A stretch of 16,581 nt of DNA from DATEJJ01 sp039649115 (GTDB lineage Bacteria > Actinomycetota > Actinomycetes > Mycobacteriales > Micromonosporaceae), in NCBI GenBank assembly GCA_039649115.1, contig JBBWZQ010000144.1, forward strand, positions 1 through 16,581, read 5' to 3'. Of this stretch, positions 1-7,295 are shown piece by piece; the stretch's first letter is position 1; each line of letters begins with the position of its first letter. The notes under the pieces were generated by a model, which was given only the letters and a program-made list of their open reading frames with translations, did no database searches and had not been told where the DNA came from. A program made the translations under genes and the position numbers.

Positions 1-1032
1 TCTGCAGAGGGTCGAACTGTCCGCCGAGGCGATCCGGCTCGCCCGGCTCGTGCACCGGGTGCTGCCCGAGGACGGCGAGGCGGCCGGGCTGCTCGCGCTG
101 ATGCTCCTCACCGACGCCCGCCGACCGGCACGGTCCACCTCGTCATGCAGGGCAGCGATCGCGGCCTGGATCTGGTACTCACCGAGCGGCGGCGTACCGA
201 AAGCTTCGACCGCGAGTGCCACGCCTTTGGTGATCTGGCCGTGGTCCCACAGCGACCGGTCCTGCTCGGCCAGCGGAATGATCTCCCCGCCTTTGCCGGT
301 CCGTGCTGTACGGCGGGCATCGGTCAGCAGCATCAGGGCGAGCAGCCCGGTGACCTGCCCGTCGTCGGGCAGCTGCGTACGGACGGCGCGGGTCAGCCGG
401 ATCGCCTCGGTGGAGAGGTCGGTGCGCTGCAACTCCGCACCACTGGTGCTCGTGTAGCCCTCGTTGAACATCAGGTACAGGACGTGCAGCACGGCGCGTA
501 CCCGATCGTCGCGCTCGGCCGGCGGTGGCAGGGTGAAGGTCGCGCCCTCGTCGAGGATGCGCTGCTTGGCGCGGCTGATCCGCTGCGCGACGGTGGCCTC
601 CGGGACGAGGAAGGCGCGGGCGATCTCGGCGGTGGTCAGCCCGCCCACCGCCCGCAGCGTCAGCGCGATCTGCGAGGGCGCCGACAGGGCCGGATGGCAG
701 CACAGGAACAGCAGCGTGAGGGTGTCGTCGTGGCCGGCGGGCGGCTCATCGGCCGGCGGCCCGGACGCCATGGCCGAGACGCCCTCCTCCCGCCGCCGGC
801 GCGCGGTGTCGCTGCGCGCCCAGTCGGCCAGCCGGCGGGTGGCGACGGTGAGCAGCCAGCCGCGCGGGTTGTCCGGCACCCCGTCCCCCGGCCACCGGGT
901 CGCCGCGGCGAGCAGCGCCTCCTGCACGGCGTCCTCGCACGAGTCGAGGTACCCGTACCGGCGCATGAGCACGCCGAGGACCTGCGGTGCGAGGCCCCGC
1001 AGCAGTTCCTCGACCGGCTCCGCGTACGTCAC
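1..1032 (-). CDS. ECF42-type RNA polymerase sigma factor, C-terminus lost at an inverted junction
   Basis: This is an alternative sigma factor of the long ECF type. Sigma-2 lies at about residues 8-70 (DSCEDAVQEALLAAATRW, NPRGWLLTVATRRLADW). Sigma-4 lies at about 105-160 (LTTAEIARAFLVPEATVAQRISRAKQRI). The DUF6596-like helical domain starts near residue 180 (LYLMFNEGYTS). GTG at 1032 is chosen because an in-frame TAG lies upstream and GAGGGG sits just before it. About 300 residues are family-like, ending at AALHDEVDRAG near position 134. Full members have roughly 400 residues and continue with a DTDWP-type repeat region, which is absent here. From about 133 to 1 the frame stays open but reads antisense of a paralogue, so this part is not native. 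The gene lies 13 nt after the RecQ gene in the same direction. Whether the truncated protein works is unknown; promoter recognition should be intact but the regulatory C-domain is damaged. Confidence 0.85.
   Translation of the reverse strand, partial: MTYAEPVEELLRGLAPQVLGVLMRRYGYLDSCEDAVQEALLAAATRWPGDGVPDNPRGWLLTVATRRLADWARSDTARRRREEGVSAMASGPPADEPPAGHDDTLTLLFLCCHPALSAPSQIALTLRAVGGLTTAEIARAFLVPEATVAQRISRAKQRILDEGATFTLPPPAERDDRVRAVLHVLYLMFNEGYTSTSGAELQRTDLSTEAIRLTRAVRTQLPDDGQVTGLLALMLLTDARRTARTGKGGEIIPLAEQDRSLWDHGQITKGVALAVEAFGTPPLGEYQIQAAIAALHDEVDRAGRRASVRSISASSPAASPSSGSTRCTSRASRIASADSSTLCR
2..133 (+). pseudogene. Fragment of an ECF42-type sigma factor paralogue, cut at its 3' side
   Basis: The + strand in this frame encodes about 44 residues (LQRVELSAEAIRLARL to LLALMLLTDARRPAR). 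They match the DUF6596-type C-terminal domain of ECF42-type sigma factors. About 31 of the 44 residues equal the corresponding segment of the opposite-strand sigma factor at 301-432. It is therefore a paralogue and not a copy of the same DNA. The frame enters from beyond the left edge, so the 5' part is unseen. After codon CGG at 131-133 homology stops and the frame runs into antisense of the neighbouring gene. The expected continuation (TG..GE.I.L.EQDRS.W) is missing. The call is a truncated gene at a rearrangement junction. An assembly chimera remains possible. Confidence 0.75.
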
Positions 1033-1048
1033 CCGGGCGCTCCCCTCA
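1033..1048 (-). promoter_or_regulatory. Ribosome binding site fixing the sigma-factor GTG start
   Basis: On the - strand the RecQ stop codon TGA (1048-1046) forms the 5' side of TGAGGGGAGCG, which precedes the GTG at 1032. The GAGGGG core overlaps the helicase stop, so translation of the sigma factor is probably coupled to termination on recQ. An in-frame TAG about 27 nt upstream excludes a longer start. Confidence 0.6.
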
Positions 1049-2668
1049 GGCGGGCGCTAGCAGGCCCTGCCGCTGCACGACCGATACCGACAGGGTCTTG
1101 TAGCCCACCTCGTCGAAGAGAACCACCATACGGTCGTCCTCGTAACGCATCACCGTGCCCTGCCCCCAGCTGGCATGCCGCACCGCGCTGTGCAGCGGGT
1201 ACGGGCCCGTGGCCCGGCCCACCTTCGCGGTGCCCGCCTGGCAGTTGTCGCAGTGCCCGCAGGGCCGGGACAGGTGCTCGCCGAAGTACGACAGCAGCGC
1301 CTGGGTGCGGCAGCCCGCCGTCTCGGCGAGCCCGCGCATCATGTCGATGCGGGAGCGCTGCAGCCGCTGGTGCCGCTCGGCCTCCTGCAGCGCGAGCCGG
1401 GCCGCCTCGGCCGGCTCGGGTGCGTACCGTGGCGCCGTCCACCGGCCGTGCTGCCCGGTGTGCGCCGCGCCCACGTGCTCCAGCAGCGCCAGGAGCTGCG
1501 GCAGCTTTCGGGGGCCGAGTCCGGTGTGCTCGGCCAGCGCGTTCCTGCTCCGCGGCGGGCCGCAGCGCAACGCGGCGGCCAGCGCCGCCAGCTCCGGCTC
1601 GCTGGGTGCGCCGCCGGTGAAGTAGCGCTGCAGGGCGATGTCCTCCGGCCGGTACAGCAGGACCGCCTGTGCCGGCCCGCCGTCCCGCCCGGCCCGGCCG
1701 ATCTCCTGCAGGTAGCTGTCCGGCGAGTCGGGCAGCGCCACGTGGACCACCCAGCGGATGTTCGGCTTGTCGATGCCCATGCCGAACGCCGAGGTGGCCA
1801 CCATGATGGGCACCCGGTCGTCGAGGAAGTCCTCGTGGCGACGGGTACGCTCGCCAGCCGCCATGCCGCCGTGGTAAGCCCGCGCCGGGAAGCCGGCCTC
1901 CGTCAGCCGACCAGCCAGCTCCGCCGCGCCCTTGCGGGTCGGCGTGTAGACGATGCCGGGCACGGACAACTGCTCCAGCGCGGCCAGCAGTCGCTGCCAC
2001 CGGTGCTCCCCGGTCGGGCAGTGCACCGCCGACAGGACCAGGTTGGGCCGGTCCAGCCCGGCCATCACCAGCCGGGGCTTGCGCAGGCCGAGCCAGCGCG
2101 TGATGTCCTCGCGCACCGGCGGTGAGGCGGTGGCGGTCAGCGCCACCACCGGCGGCCGGCCCAACTCCCGGATGACGTGGCCGAGCTGCAGGTAGTCGGG
2201 GCGGAAGTCGTGGCCCCAGGACGACACGCAGTGCGCCTCGTCGACCGCGACCAGTGCCGGGCGCACCTTCCGGACCTCGGCGAGGGTCTCCGGCTGGGCG
2301 AGCTGCTCCGGCGTGATGAACAGGAACCGCGCGGTACCGGCGGCCAGCGCCTCCAGCGCCGCCCGCCGCTGGTTGGCGGACTCCGCGGAGGAGATGCGCA
2401 CCGCCTCGTGCCCCCGGTCGGCGAGGCCGGCCAGCTGGTCCTGCTGGAGGGCGAGCAGCGGCGAGACGACCACGGTCGGCCCGCGCAGCAGCGTCGCCGG
2501 CACCTGGTAGATGGCGGACTTGCCGGCGCCGGTGGACAGCACCACGAGGGCATCGCGGCCACGCAGGACGGTGCGCATCGCGGCGAGCTGCCCGTCGCGC
2601 AGCGAGCGCCAGCCGAAGTGCTGCCGGGCGGCGCGGCGCAGGCGCAGGGAGTGCGGGCGAGGGAGCAT
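1046..2668 (-). CDS. recQ: RecQ-family ATP-dependent DNA helicase
   Basis: This is a superfamily 2 3'-5' DNA helicase for recombination and repair, 540 aa. Visible motifs are a GQ motif at 26-27, Walker A STGAGKS at 45-51, DEAH at 143-146 followed by CVSSWGHDFRP (the RecQ aromatic-rich loop), TAT at 178-180, a YHGGM strand, and motif VI QEIGRAGRDG. A winged-helix-like stretch (ALAEHTGLGPRKLPQLLALLEHVG) precedes a zinc site formed by C453, C470, C473 and C476 (CGHCDNC). There is no HRDC domain. Instead the last 45-50 residues (VRHASWGQGTVM, VVLFDEVGYKTL) resemble the small SH3/Tudor-like tail seen at the C-terminus of UvrD/PcrA helicases. ATG 2668 has GGGAAG upstream and lies 22 nt after the oxidoreductase stop. 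It probably shares a transcript with both neighbours. Confidence 0.93.
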   Translation of the reverse strand: MLPRPHSLRLRRAARQHFGWRSLRDGQLAAMRTVLRGRDALVVLSTGAGKSAIYQVPATLLRGPTVVVSPLLALQQDQLAGLADRGHEAVRISSAESANQRRAALEALAAGTARFLFITPEQLAQPETLAEVRKVRPALVAVDEAHCVSSWGHDFRPDYLQLGHVIRELGRPPVVALTATASPPVREDITRWLGLRKPRLVMAGLDRPNLVLSAVHCPTGEHRWQRLLAALEQLSVPGIVYTPTRKGAAELAGRLTEAGFPARAYHGGMAAGERTRRHEDFLDDRVPIMVATSAFGMGIDKPNIRWVVHVALPDSPDSYLQEIGRAGRDGGPAQAVLLYRPEDIALQRYFTGGAPSEPELAALAAALRCGPPRSRNALAEHTGLGPRKLPQLLALLEHVGAAHTGQHGRWTAPRYAPEPAEAARLALQEAERHQRLQRSRIDMMRGLAETAGCRTQALLSYFGEHLSRPCGHCDNCQAGTAKVGRATGPYPLHSAVRHASWGQGTVMRYEDDRMVVLFDEVGYKTLSVSVVQRQGLLAPA

Positions 2669-2690
2669 GGCAGGGATCTTCCCACGCCGG

Positions 2691-3650
2691 TCAGCTCCGT
2701 GCCCGGGGCAGGATCTCCTTTGCGTACAGGTCGAAGAAGCCCGGCCAGTGCGGCCCGATGTTGTTCACGTAGATCTCGTCGTACCCGGCCTTGACATACT
2801 TCTCCAGCATCTCCAGGTGCCGGTCCGCGTCCCGCCCGCACACCACGGCGGAGCGCGTCATGTCCTCGGTGACCAGGCTGGCCACCTGCTCGAAGTGCTT
2901 CGGCGACGGCAGCACCTGGGACAGCTCCCCCGGTGCGCCCTCGTTCGCCCAGCGCTCGTGCGCGATGCGTACCCCTTCGTCCTCGGTCGGCGCGTAACAG
3001 ACCTTGAACCCGGCGGCGGCCGGCTTGCCCGCGCCGCCGGCCGCCCGGAACTGCTCGACCATGGCCGCCTCGGGCTTCGTGCTGACGTACCCGTCACCGA
3101 TGCGCCCGGCCAGCTCGATGGACTTGCGGCCGAAGCCCGAGACGTACACCTCGGGCGGCTCGTCGGGCACGGTGTACAGGCGGGCAGTGTCCACTGTGTA
3201 GTACCGGCCCCGGTGGTCGACGAACTTGCCGGTCCACAGCTTCCGCATCACCTCGACGGCCTCTTCCAGCATCTCCAGCCGCACGTCCGCGCTCGGCCAC
3301 GGGTCGCCGTAGATGTGCTCGTTGAGCGCCTCCCCCGAGCCGACGCCGAGGACGAACCGGCCCTCGTGCAGGACCGCGCTGGTGGCCGCCGCCTGCGCCA
3401 CGATCGCGGGGTGGATGCGCCGCGTCGGGCAGGTCACCGCGGTCGTCACCGGCAGCCGGCAGACCTGGCTCAGCGCGCCGATCATGGACCAGACGAACGG
3501 GCTCTGACCCTGCGCGTCCATCCACGGGTGGAAGTGGTCGGAGATCCACAGGCCCTCGAACCCGGCCCGCTCCGCCATCGTGGCCTGCTCCAGCAGTTCG
3601 GCCGGGCCGAACTCCTCGCAGGACAGGAAGTATCCGATGCGCATGCTCAT
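2691..3650 (-). CDS. LLM-class F420-dependent oxidoreductase, glucose-6-phosphate dehydrogenase-like family
   Basis: This is a 319-aa bacterial-luciferase-like TIM barrel predicted to use coenzyme F420. The start MSMRIGYFLSCEEFGP and the segment GLWISDHFHPW (residues 33-43, with D38 and H39 at the deazaflavin site) match the TIGR03557-type family related to F420-dependent glucose-6-phosphate dehydrogenase. Further support comes from GRFVLGVGSGEALNEHI, RLEMLEEAVEVMRKLW, and the C-terminal GYDEIYVNNIGPHWPGFFDLY. The substrate cannot be deduced; most members are not true G6P dehydrogenases. The upstream extension of the open frame is antisense of the divergent gene, so the start is at 3650, or at ATG 3644, which would give MRIGYF. 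It is first in the helicase and sigma-factor gene string. Confidence 0.9.
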   Translation of the reverse strand: MSMRIGYFLSCEEFGPAELLEQATMAERAGFEGLWISDHFHPWMDAQGQSPFVWSMIGALSQVCRLPVTTAVTCPTRRIHPAIVAQAAATSAVLHEGRFVLGVGSGEALNEHIYGDPWPSADVRLEMLEEAVEVMRKLWTGKFVDHRGRYYTVDTARLYTVPDEPPEVYVSGFGRKSIELAGRIGDGYVSTKPEAAMVEQFRAAGGAGKPAAAGFKVCYAPTEDEGVRIAHERWANEGAPGELSQVLPSPKHFEQVASLVTEDMTRSAVVCGRDADRHLEMLEKYVKAGYDEIYVNNIGPHWPGFFDLYAKEILPRARS

Positions 3651-3689
3651 GCCGCTCTGGTACCCGCGGGGACCTGTAAGAATCGGGTC
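3651..3689. promoter_or_regulatory. Compact divergent promoter region between two F420 oxidoreductase genes
   Basis: Only 39 nt separate the two divergent starts, and neither has a good Shine-Dalgarno sequence. On the + side TAAGAAT (3677-3683) ends 6 nt before ATG 3690. On the - side TACCAG (3662-3657) ends 6 nt before ATG 3650. Both placements suit -10 elements of leaderless transcripts, which are common in actinomycetes. No clear -35 box is visible. The promoter assignment is inference. Confidence 0.35.
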
Positions 3690-4556
3690 ATGCGCATCGG
3701 ACTGCAGATCCCCGAATTCACCAATCCCGGCGGGCCGGCCACCCTCGGCCACGACCTGGCCACCGTCGCCCGTACCGCCGACGAGCAGGGCTTCGAGGTG
3801 GTCAGCGTGATGGACCACTTCTTCCAGATCGGGGCCGTGGGACCGCCCGAGAAGGAGATGCTGGAGGCGTACACGACGCTCGGCTTCCTCGCGGCGCACA
3901 CCAGCCGCGCCAAGCTCGTCACGCTCGTCACCGGCGCGGTGTACCGGCACCCCGGCATCCTCGCGAAGATCATCAGTACCCTGGACGTGCTGTCCGGCGG
4001 GCGCGCCTGGCTCGGCATCGGCGCGGCCTGGAACGAGGCGGAGTCGCGCGGGCTGGGCATCCCGTTCCCGCCGGTGGCGGAGCGCTTCGAGCGGCTGGAG
4101 GAGACGCTGCGGATCTGCCTGCAGATGTGGCGCGGTGACGACAAGCCGTTCCACGGCAGGCACTACCAGCTGGAGCGCCCGCTCAACTCGCCGCAGCCAC
4201 TGACCCGGCCGCACCCGCCGATCATGATCGGTGGCGGCGGGGAGCGCAAGACGCTGCGCCTGGTCGCGAAGTACGCGGACGCCTGCAACCTGTTCCCCGG
4301 CCCGGACCTCGCCCACAAGCTCGACGTGCTGCGCGAGCACTGCGCCCGGGAGGGCCGCGACTACGACACGATCCGCAAGACGGTGTACTACCGGTTCGAC
4401 GTCGGCCCCGACGGCGAGCGCGTCGCGCAGACCGTCGACGACCTCCACCGCCTCGCCGACCTCGGCTTCGACCTCGCCCTGGGCCAGGTGGTGGACGTCT
4501 TCTCCGTTACCCCGCTGGAAATCCTCGGCCGCGAGGTCATCCCGGCACTCTCCTGA
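3690..4556 (+). CDS. LLM-class F420-dependent oxidoreductase, Rv1855c-like family
   Basis: This is a 288-aa luciferase-like TIM barrel. It matches the TIGR03560-type family typified by mycobacterial Rv1855c: MRIGLQIPEFTNPGG at the start, VMDHFFQI at 40-47, AAHTSRAKLVTLVTG, STLDVLSGGRAWLGIGAAWNE, RLEETLRICLQMW, and HPPIMIGGGGERKTLRLVAKYADACN. The glycine loop near residue 180 fits the cofactor phosphate site. The cofactor is predicted to be F420; the substrate is unknown. ATG 3690 is chosen because all family residues begin there and the upstream open frame is antisense of other genes. It diverges from the other F420 oxidoreductase by 39 nt and converges on the SDR gene at 4743, with a strong palindrome between them. 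Confidence 0.92.
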   Translation: MRIGLQIPEFTNPGGPATLGHDLATVARTADEQGFEVVSVMDHFFQIGAVGPPEKEMLEAYTTLGFLAAHTSRAKLVTLVTGAVYRHPGILAKIISTLDVLSGGRAWLGIGAAWNEAESRGLGIPFPPVAERFERLEETLRICLQMWRGDDKPFHGRHYQLERPLNSPQPLTRPHPPIMIGGGGERKTLRLVAKYADACNLFPGPDLAHKLDVLREHCAREGRDYDTIRKTVYYRFDVGPDGERVAQTVDDLHRLADLGFDLALGQVVDVFSVTPLEILGREVIPALS

Positions 4557-4742
4557 TGTGCGGGGTCGCGAGGGTCACCGGCAGTCACCCGTGATCGTGG
4601 TGGCTCGGCGCTCACCGGGCGGTACGCAATCTTGGCGGGAACGGCACCGGATCCGGTGCCGTTCCCGCCAAGATCCCACCTCGGGCATGATCACGGCGAC
4701 TTGGGGCAAGCCCGGCCGCTGCCGCAGGTGGACGGGCGCGGG
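4557..4742. other. Convergent intergenic region with nested inverted repeats
   Basis: These 186 nt hold no credible gene. They contain the 46-bp palindrome annotated separately. Outside it sits a further inverted pair, CCGTGATC at 4589-4596 and GATCACGG at 4689-4696, which is not centred exactly on the palindrome. The stretch ATGATCACGGCGACTTGGGG (4687-4706) has the look of a dispersed actinomycete intergenic repeat. That is an impression only and needs a genome search. Confidence 0.5.
4629..4674. terminator. Perfect 46-bp palindrome, probable bidirectional terminator
   Basis: The sequence from ATCTTGGCGGG to CCCGCCAAGAT equals its own reverse complement over all 46 bases, with GGATCC at the centre. 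As RNA it would form a stem of about 21 bp with a 4-nt loop on either strand. It lies between two convergent genes ending at 4556 (+) and 4743 (-), which suits a shared intrinsic terminator. There is no U-tract, as is usual in GC-rich actinomycetes. Confidence 0.75.
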
Positions 4743-5504
4743 TTAGTTGGTGGGGCCGCCGGCCACGTAGACGACCTGGCCGGAGACGAAGCCGGCGGCG
4801 TCGCTCACCAGGAACGAGACGGTGTGCGCGATGTCCTCGGGGCGGCCGACCCGGCGCACCGGGATCTGCTCGGCGGCGCCCTTCTGGAAGACGTCGAAGG
4901 GTACCCCCACGCGCGCCGCGGTCGCGGCCGTCATGTCGGTCACGATGAAGCCGGGCGCGATCGCGTTGGCGGTGACCCCGAAGGGACCCAGCTCGATGGC
5001 GAGCGTCTTGGTGAAGCCCTGCAGCCCGGCCTTTGCCGCCGAGTAGTTGACCTGTCCGCGGTTGCCCAGCGCGGACGTGCTGGACAGGTTGACGATGCGG
5101 CCCCACTTGGCCTTCGTCATGTACGCCTGTGCCGCCCGGCTCATCAGGAACGCACCGCGCAGGTGCACCCCGATGACCGTGTCCCAGTCCTCGTCGGTCA
5201 TCTTGAACAGCAGGTTGTCGCGGATCACGCCGGCGTTGTTCACCAGTACCGTCGGCTCGCCCAATTCGGCGGCCACCCGCGAAACAGCGGCGGCGACCTG
5301 GTCGGCGTCGGACACGTTGGCGCCGACACCGAGCGCCCGGCCACCGGCGCCGGTGATCGCCTTCACCGTCTCCTCGGTGGCCGCCTGCGCCAGGTCCAGC
5401 ACGGCCACGGCGAGGCCGTCGGCCGCCAGGCGGGTGGCGGTCGCGGCGCCGATGCCCCGGGCCGCTCCGGTCACGATGGCTACCCGCTGTGGTGTGTCGG
5501 TCAT
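4743..5504 (-). CDS. Short-chain dehydrogenase/reductase, FabG-like
   Basis: This is a classical NAD(P)-dependent SDR of 253 aa. It has the TGxxxGIG cofactor loop at 12-19 (TGAARGIG), an N63-V64 acidic-site strand, NNAG at 89-92, and a catalytic S141, Y154, K158 triad (NLSSTSALGNRGQVNYSAAKAG). The PGFIVTDMT loop follows the triad, and the C-terminal ending is SGQVVYVAGG. It is closest in style to 3-oxoacyl-ACP reductases, but such sequences also serve as alcohol, polyol or hydroxyacyl dehydrogenases, so the substrate is open. D37 after the second strand (VLDLA) favours NAD over NADP. ATG 5504 has GAGAGAGGG upstream and overlaps the stop of the preceding SDR as ATGA. It is the last gene of the operon before the palindrome. 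Confidence 0.9.
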   Translation of the reverse strand: MTDTPQRVAIVTGAARGIGAATATRLAADGLAVAVLDLAQAATEETVKAITGAGGRALGVGANVSDADQVAAAVSRVAAELGEPTVLVNNAGVIRDNLLFKMTDEDWDTVIGVHLRGAFLMSRAAQAYMTKAKWGRIVNLSSTSALGNRGQVNYSAAKAGLQGFTKTLAIELGPFGVTANAIAPGFIVTDMTAATAARVGVPFDVFQKGAAEQIPVRRVGRPEDIAHTVSFLVSDAAGFVSGQVVYVAGGPTN

Positions 5505-6325
5505 CTGCCCTCTCTCCGTTCTCGATGTTCGTTGTGCCGGGCCGCCCGGTCGTCACGGGCCGCCGCACGGAGCCGGCGCATGCCGGCCAGCCAGCGCTCC
5601 CGGTCGGCCGCGCGGCGCCGCTCGTAGTCGGCCACCGCCGGGTGCGGCAGGATCAGGAAGCTGCCCGCGGCGAGCGCGGCCACCACCGCGTCCGCGACCT
5701 GTGCCGGCTCCAGCACGGCCCCGGCGTGCAGCGTGGTGGACCCGGCCGGCGCGCCGGCCACCATGGGGGTACGCACCGCCTGCGGGCACAGGCAGGAGAA
5801 GCCGACCCCGGCGCCGCCGTACTGGATGGCCAGCCACTCGGCGAGCGCGACCGAGCCGTGCTTGGTGACCGCGTACGGCGCGACGTCGGCCTCGGTGAGC
5901 AGGCCGGCCGCGGAGGCGGTGACGAGCAGGTGGCCGTGGTCGCGGGCGAGCATCCGCGGCAGCACGTGCCGGGCCGCGTACAGGTGGGCGAGCACGTGGA
6001 CGGACCAGGCGCCGGCCCAGTCGGCGTCGGTACCGAGGCCGGGTTGCGCGATGATGCCGGCGTTCGAGCACCAGAGGTCGATCCGGCCGTGCCGCTCCTC
6101 GATCAGGTCGACCAGCCGCGCGACCCGCTGCTCGTCGGTCACGTCGAGCTGGTACCCGGTCGCGCCGGGTATCGCCGCCGCGACCTGCTCGGCGGCCTCG
6201 CCGTCGCGGTCGAGCACGATGACCGCGCGGGCACCCTCGGCGCCGAACCGTTCGGCGAGCGCCCGGCCGATGCCGCTCCCCCCGCCGGTCACCACGGTCA
6301 GCGCGTCACGAACCGCAGTCAGCAT
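5501..6325 (-). CDS. Short-chain dehydrogenase/reductase
   Basis: This is a 274-aa SDR. The cofactor loop TGGGSGIG is at 13-20, with D39 (VIVLDRDG), which favours NAD. SNAG at 87-90 replaces NNAG, and the catalytic S138, Y151, K155 are present (TASAAGLLTEADVAPYAVTKHG). The tail from about residue 240 is strongly basic (YERRRAADRERWLAGMRRLR and an Arg-rich end) and longer than in most SDRs. Part of it may come from read-through into the start of the next gene, which it overlaps by 4 nt. ATG 6325 follows GAGGAG; the longer upstream open frame lacks SDR homology. The substrate is unknown. It lies 61 nt after the Gfo/Idh/MocA gene. Confidence 0.88.
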   Translation of the reverse strand: MLTAVRDALTVVTGGGSGIGRALAERFGAEGARAVIVLDRDGEAAEQVAAAIPGATGYQLDVTDEQRVARLVDLIEERHGRIDLWCSNAGIIAQPGLGTDADWAGAWSVHVLAHLYAARHVLPRMLARDHGHLLVTASAAGLLTEADVAPYAVTKHGSVALAEWLAIQYGGAGVGFSCLCPQAVRTPMVAGAPAGSTTLHAGAVLEPAQVADAVVAALAAGSFLILPHPAVADYERRRAADRERWLAGMRRLRAAARDDRAARHNEHRERREGR

Positions 6326-6386
6326 CGGACTCCTCGCAGCAACCGGCCGGTAACATCCCCGGGTGCCTGCACTGTACGACGCCGGG

Positions 6387-7295
6387 CTACAGCGGTACCG
6401 CCGCACCGGCTCCGATCGCGGTCTCCGCGGCCGTGAGAATGGCCACCACCTCGCGCCCGAAGCGCACATCGCACCGGTGGCCGCGGGCACCGGGCGGGGC
6501 AGCGGCGGCGGCGACCAGCTCGGTGATCGCGTTGCCGAAGGCGGCGACCCCGTCGAGGTCCTGCGCCGGCACGGACACCAGGCCCGCCTCGCCGTAGAAG
6601 AGATCCTCGTAGGTGGCGGTGGCCGGGGGCGCGTCCAGGCTCAGCGCGAGCGTGCTGACCGCGCCGGCACGGTGGTCCAGCGTGACGTACGCGGTCTGGT
6701 GCGGGCCGAGCGTCGCGTACACGCGGGCCACCGGGCCCAGTACCGGCAGGATCAGCGACAGCGCGTGCGGCCCGACGTCCCACAGGCCGCCCTTCTCGCG
6801 GCGCCAGGGCGAGCCGCCGAACGGGTTGCCGGGCTGGAAGATCGAGGCGAACAGGGTGACCCGGGCACCGGCCCAGCCACCGGTACCGGCCGCCTCGCTC
6901 AGGAAGTCCTCGATGGCCGGCGCGTACCGGCGGGTGAAGAAGATCACCGAGGCCAGGTCGCGCTCCCGCACCGCGCTCACCACCTCGTCGGCCGCCGCGA
7001 TGGTCAGCGCGAGCGGCTTGTCCAGCAGCAGGTGCTTCCCGGCCCGGGCGGCCCGGGCGGCCAGTCCCGCCTGGATGTCCGGCGGCAGCGCGACCGCGAC
7101 CGCGTCCACGTCGGCGAGCAGCGCGTCGACGTCGTCGTACGCGCGCACCCCGCACCGGTCGGCCAGCGTCGCCGCCTTGCCGGGATCCCGCCCCCAGACG
7201 CCGACCAGCGTGGCGTCCCGGTGCGCGGCCAGCCCGGCCGCGTGTACCTCCGCCGCCCAGTAGCCGGTGCCGAACAGCCCGAACCGCAGCGCCAT
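6387..7295 (-). CDS. Gfo/Idh/MocA family NAD(P)-dependent oxidoreductase
   Basis: This 302-aa enzyme has an N-terminal Rossmann fold (GLFGTGYWA, glycines at 6, 9 and 11). The family's EKP motif appears as LDKPLAL (D92, K93, P94). The C-terminal alpha/beta domain carries GGLWDVGPHAL, with D173 and H177 as the likely catalytic pair. Family members oxidise or reduce sugars, inositols or their derivatives, but the substrate cannot be read here. ATG 7295 has GGGAAGGGAG immediately upstream. It is the first gene of a three-gene set with two SDRs, all oxidoreductases, which suggests consecutive redox steps on one polyol or sugar-like compound. Confidence 0.9.
   Translation of the reverse strand: MALRFGLFGTGYWAAEVHAAGLAAHRDATLVGVWGRDPGKAATLADRCGVRAYDDVDALLADVDAVAVALPPDIQAGLAARAARAGKHLLLDKPLALTIAAADEVVSAVRERDLASVIFFTRRYAPAIEDFLSEAAGTGGWAGARVTLFASIFQPGNPFGGSPWRREKGGLWDVGPHALSLILPVLGPVARVYATLGPHQTAYVTLDHRAGAVSTLALSLDAPPATATYEDLFYGEAGLVSVPAQDLDGVAAFGNAITELVAAAAAPPGARGHRCDVRFGREVVAILTAAETAIGAGAAVPL

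Noticed and set aside
1..434. The left inverted repeat as a simple foldback copy of one locus
   Set aside because: The two arms differ in about 13 of 44 residues, so they are from two paralogous genes. A chimeric join of two loci is still possible.
145..1620. A 491-codon + strand frame over the sigma factor and recQ
   Set aside because: Its product is Arg/Gly/Pro-rich without any domain, and the opposite strand carries well-defined sigma and helicase motifs.
2511..3689. N-terminal extension of the Rv1855c-like enzyme back to 2511
   Set aside because: Family homology begins exactly at ATG 3690; the upstream part is antisense of recQ and the other F420 enzyme.
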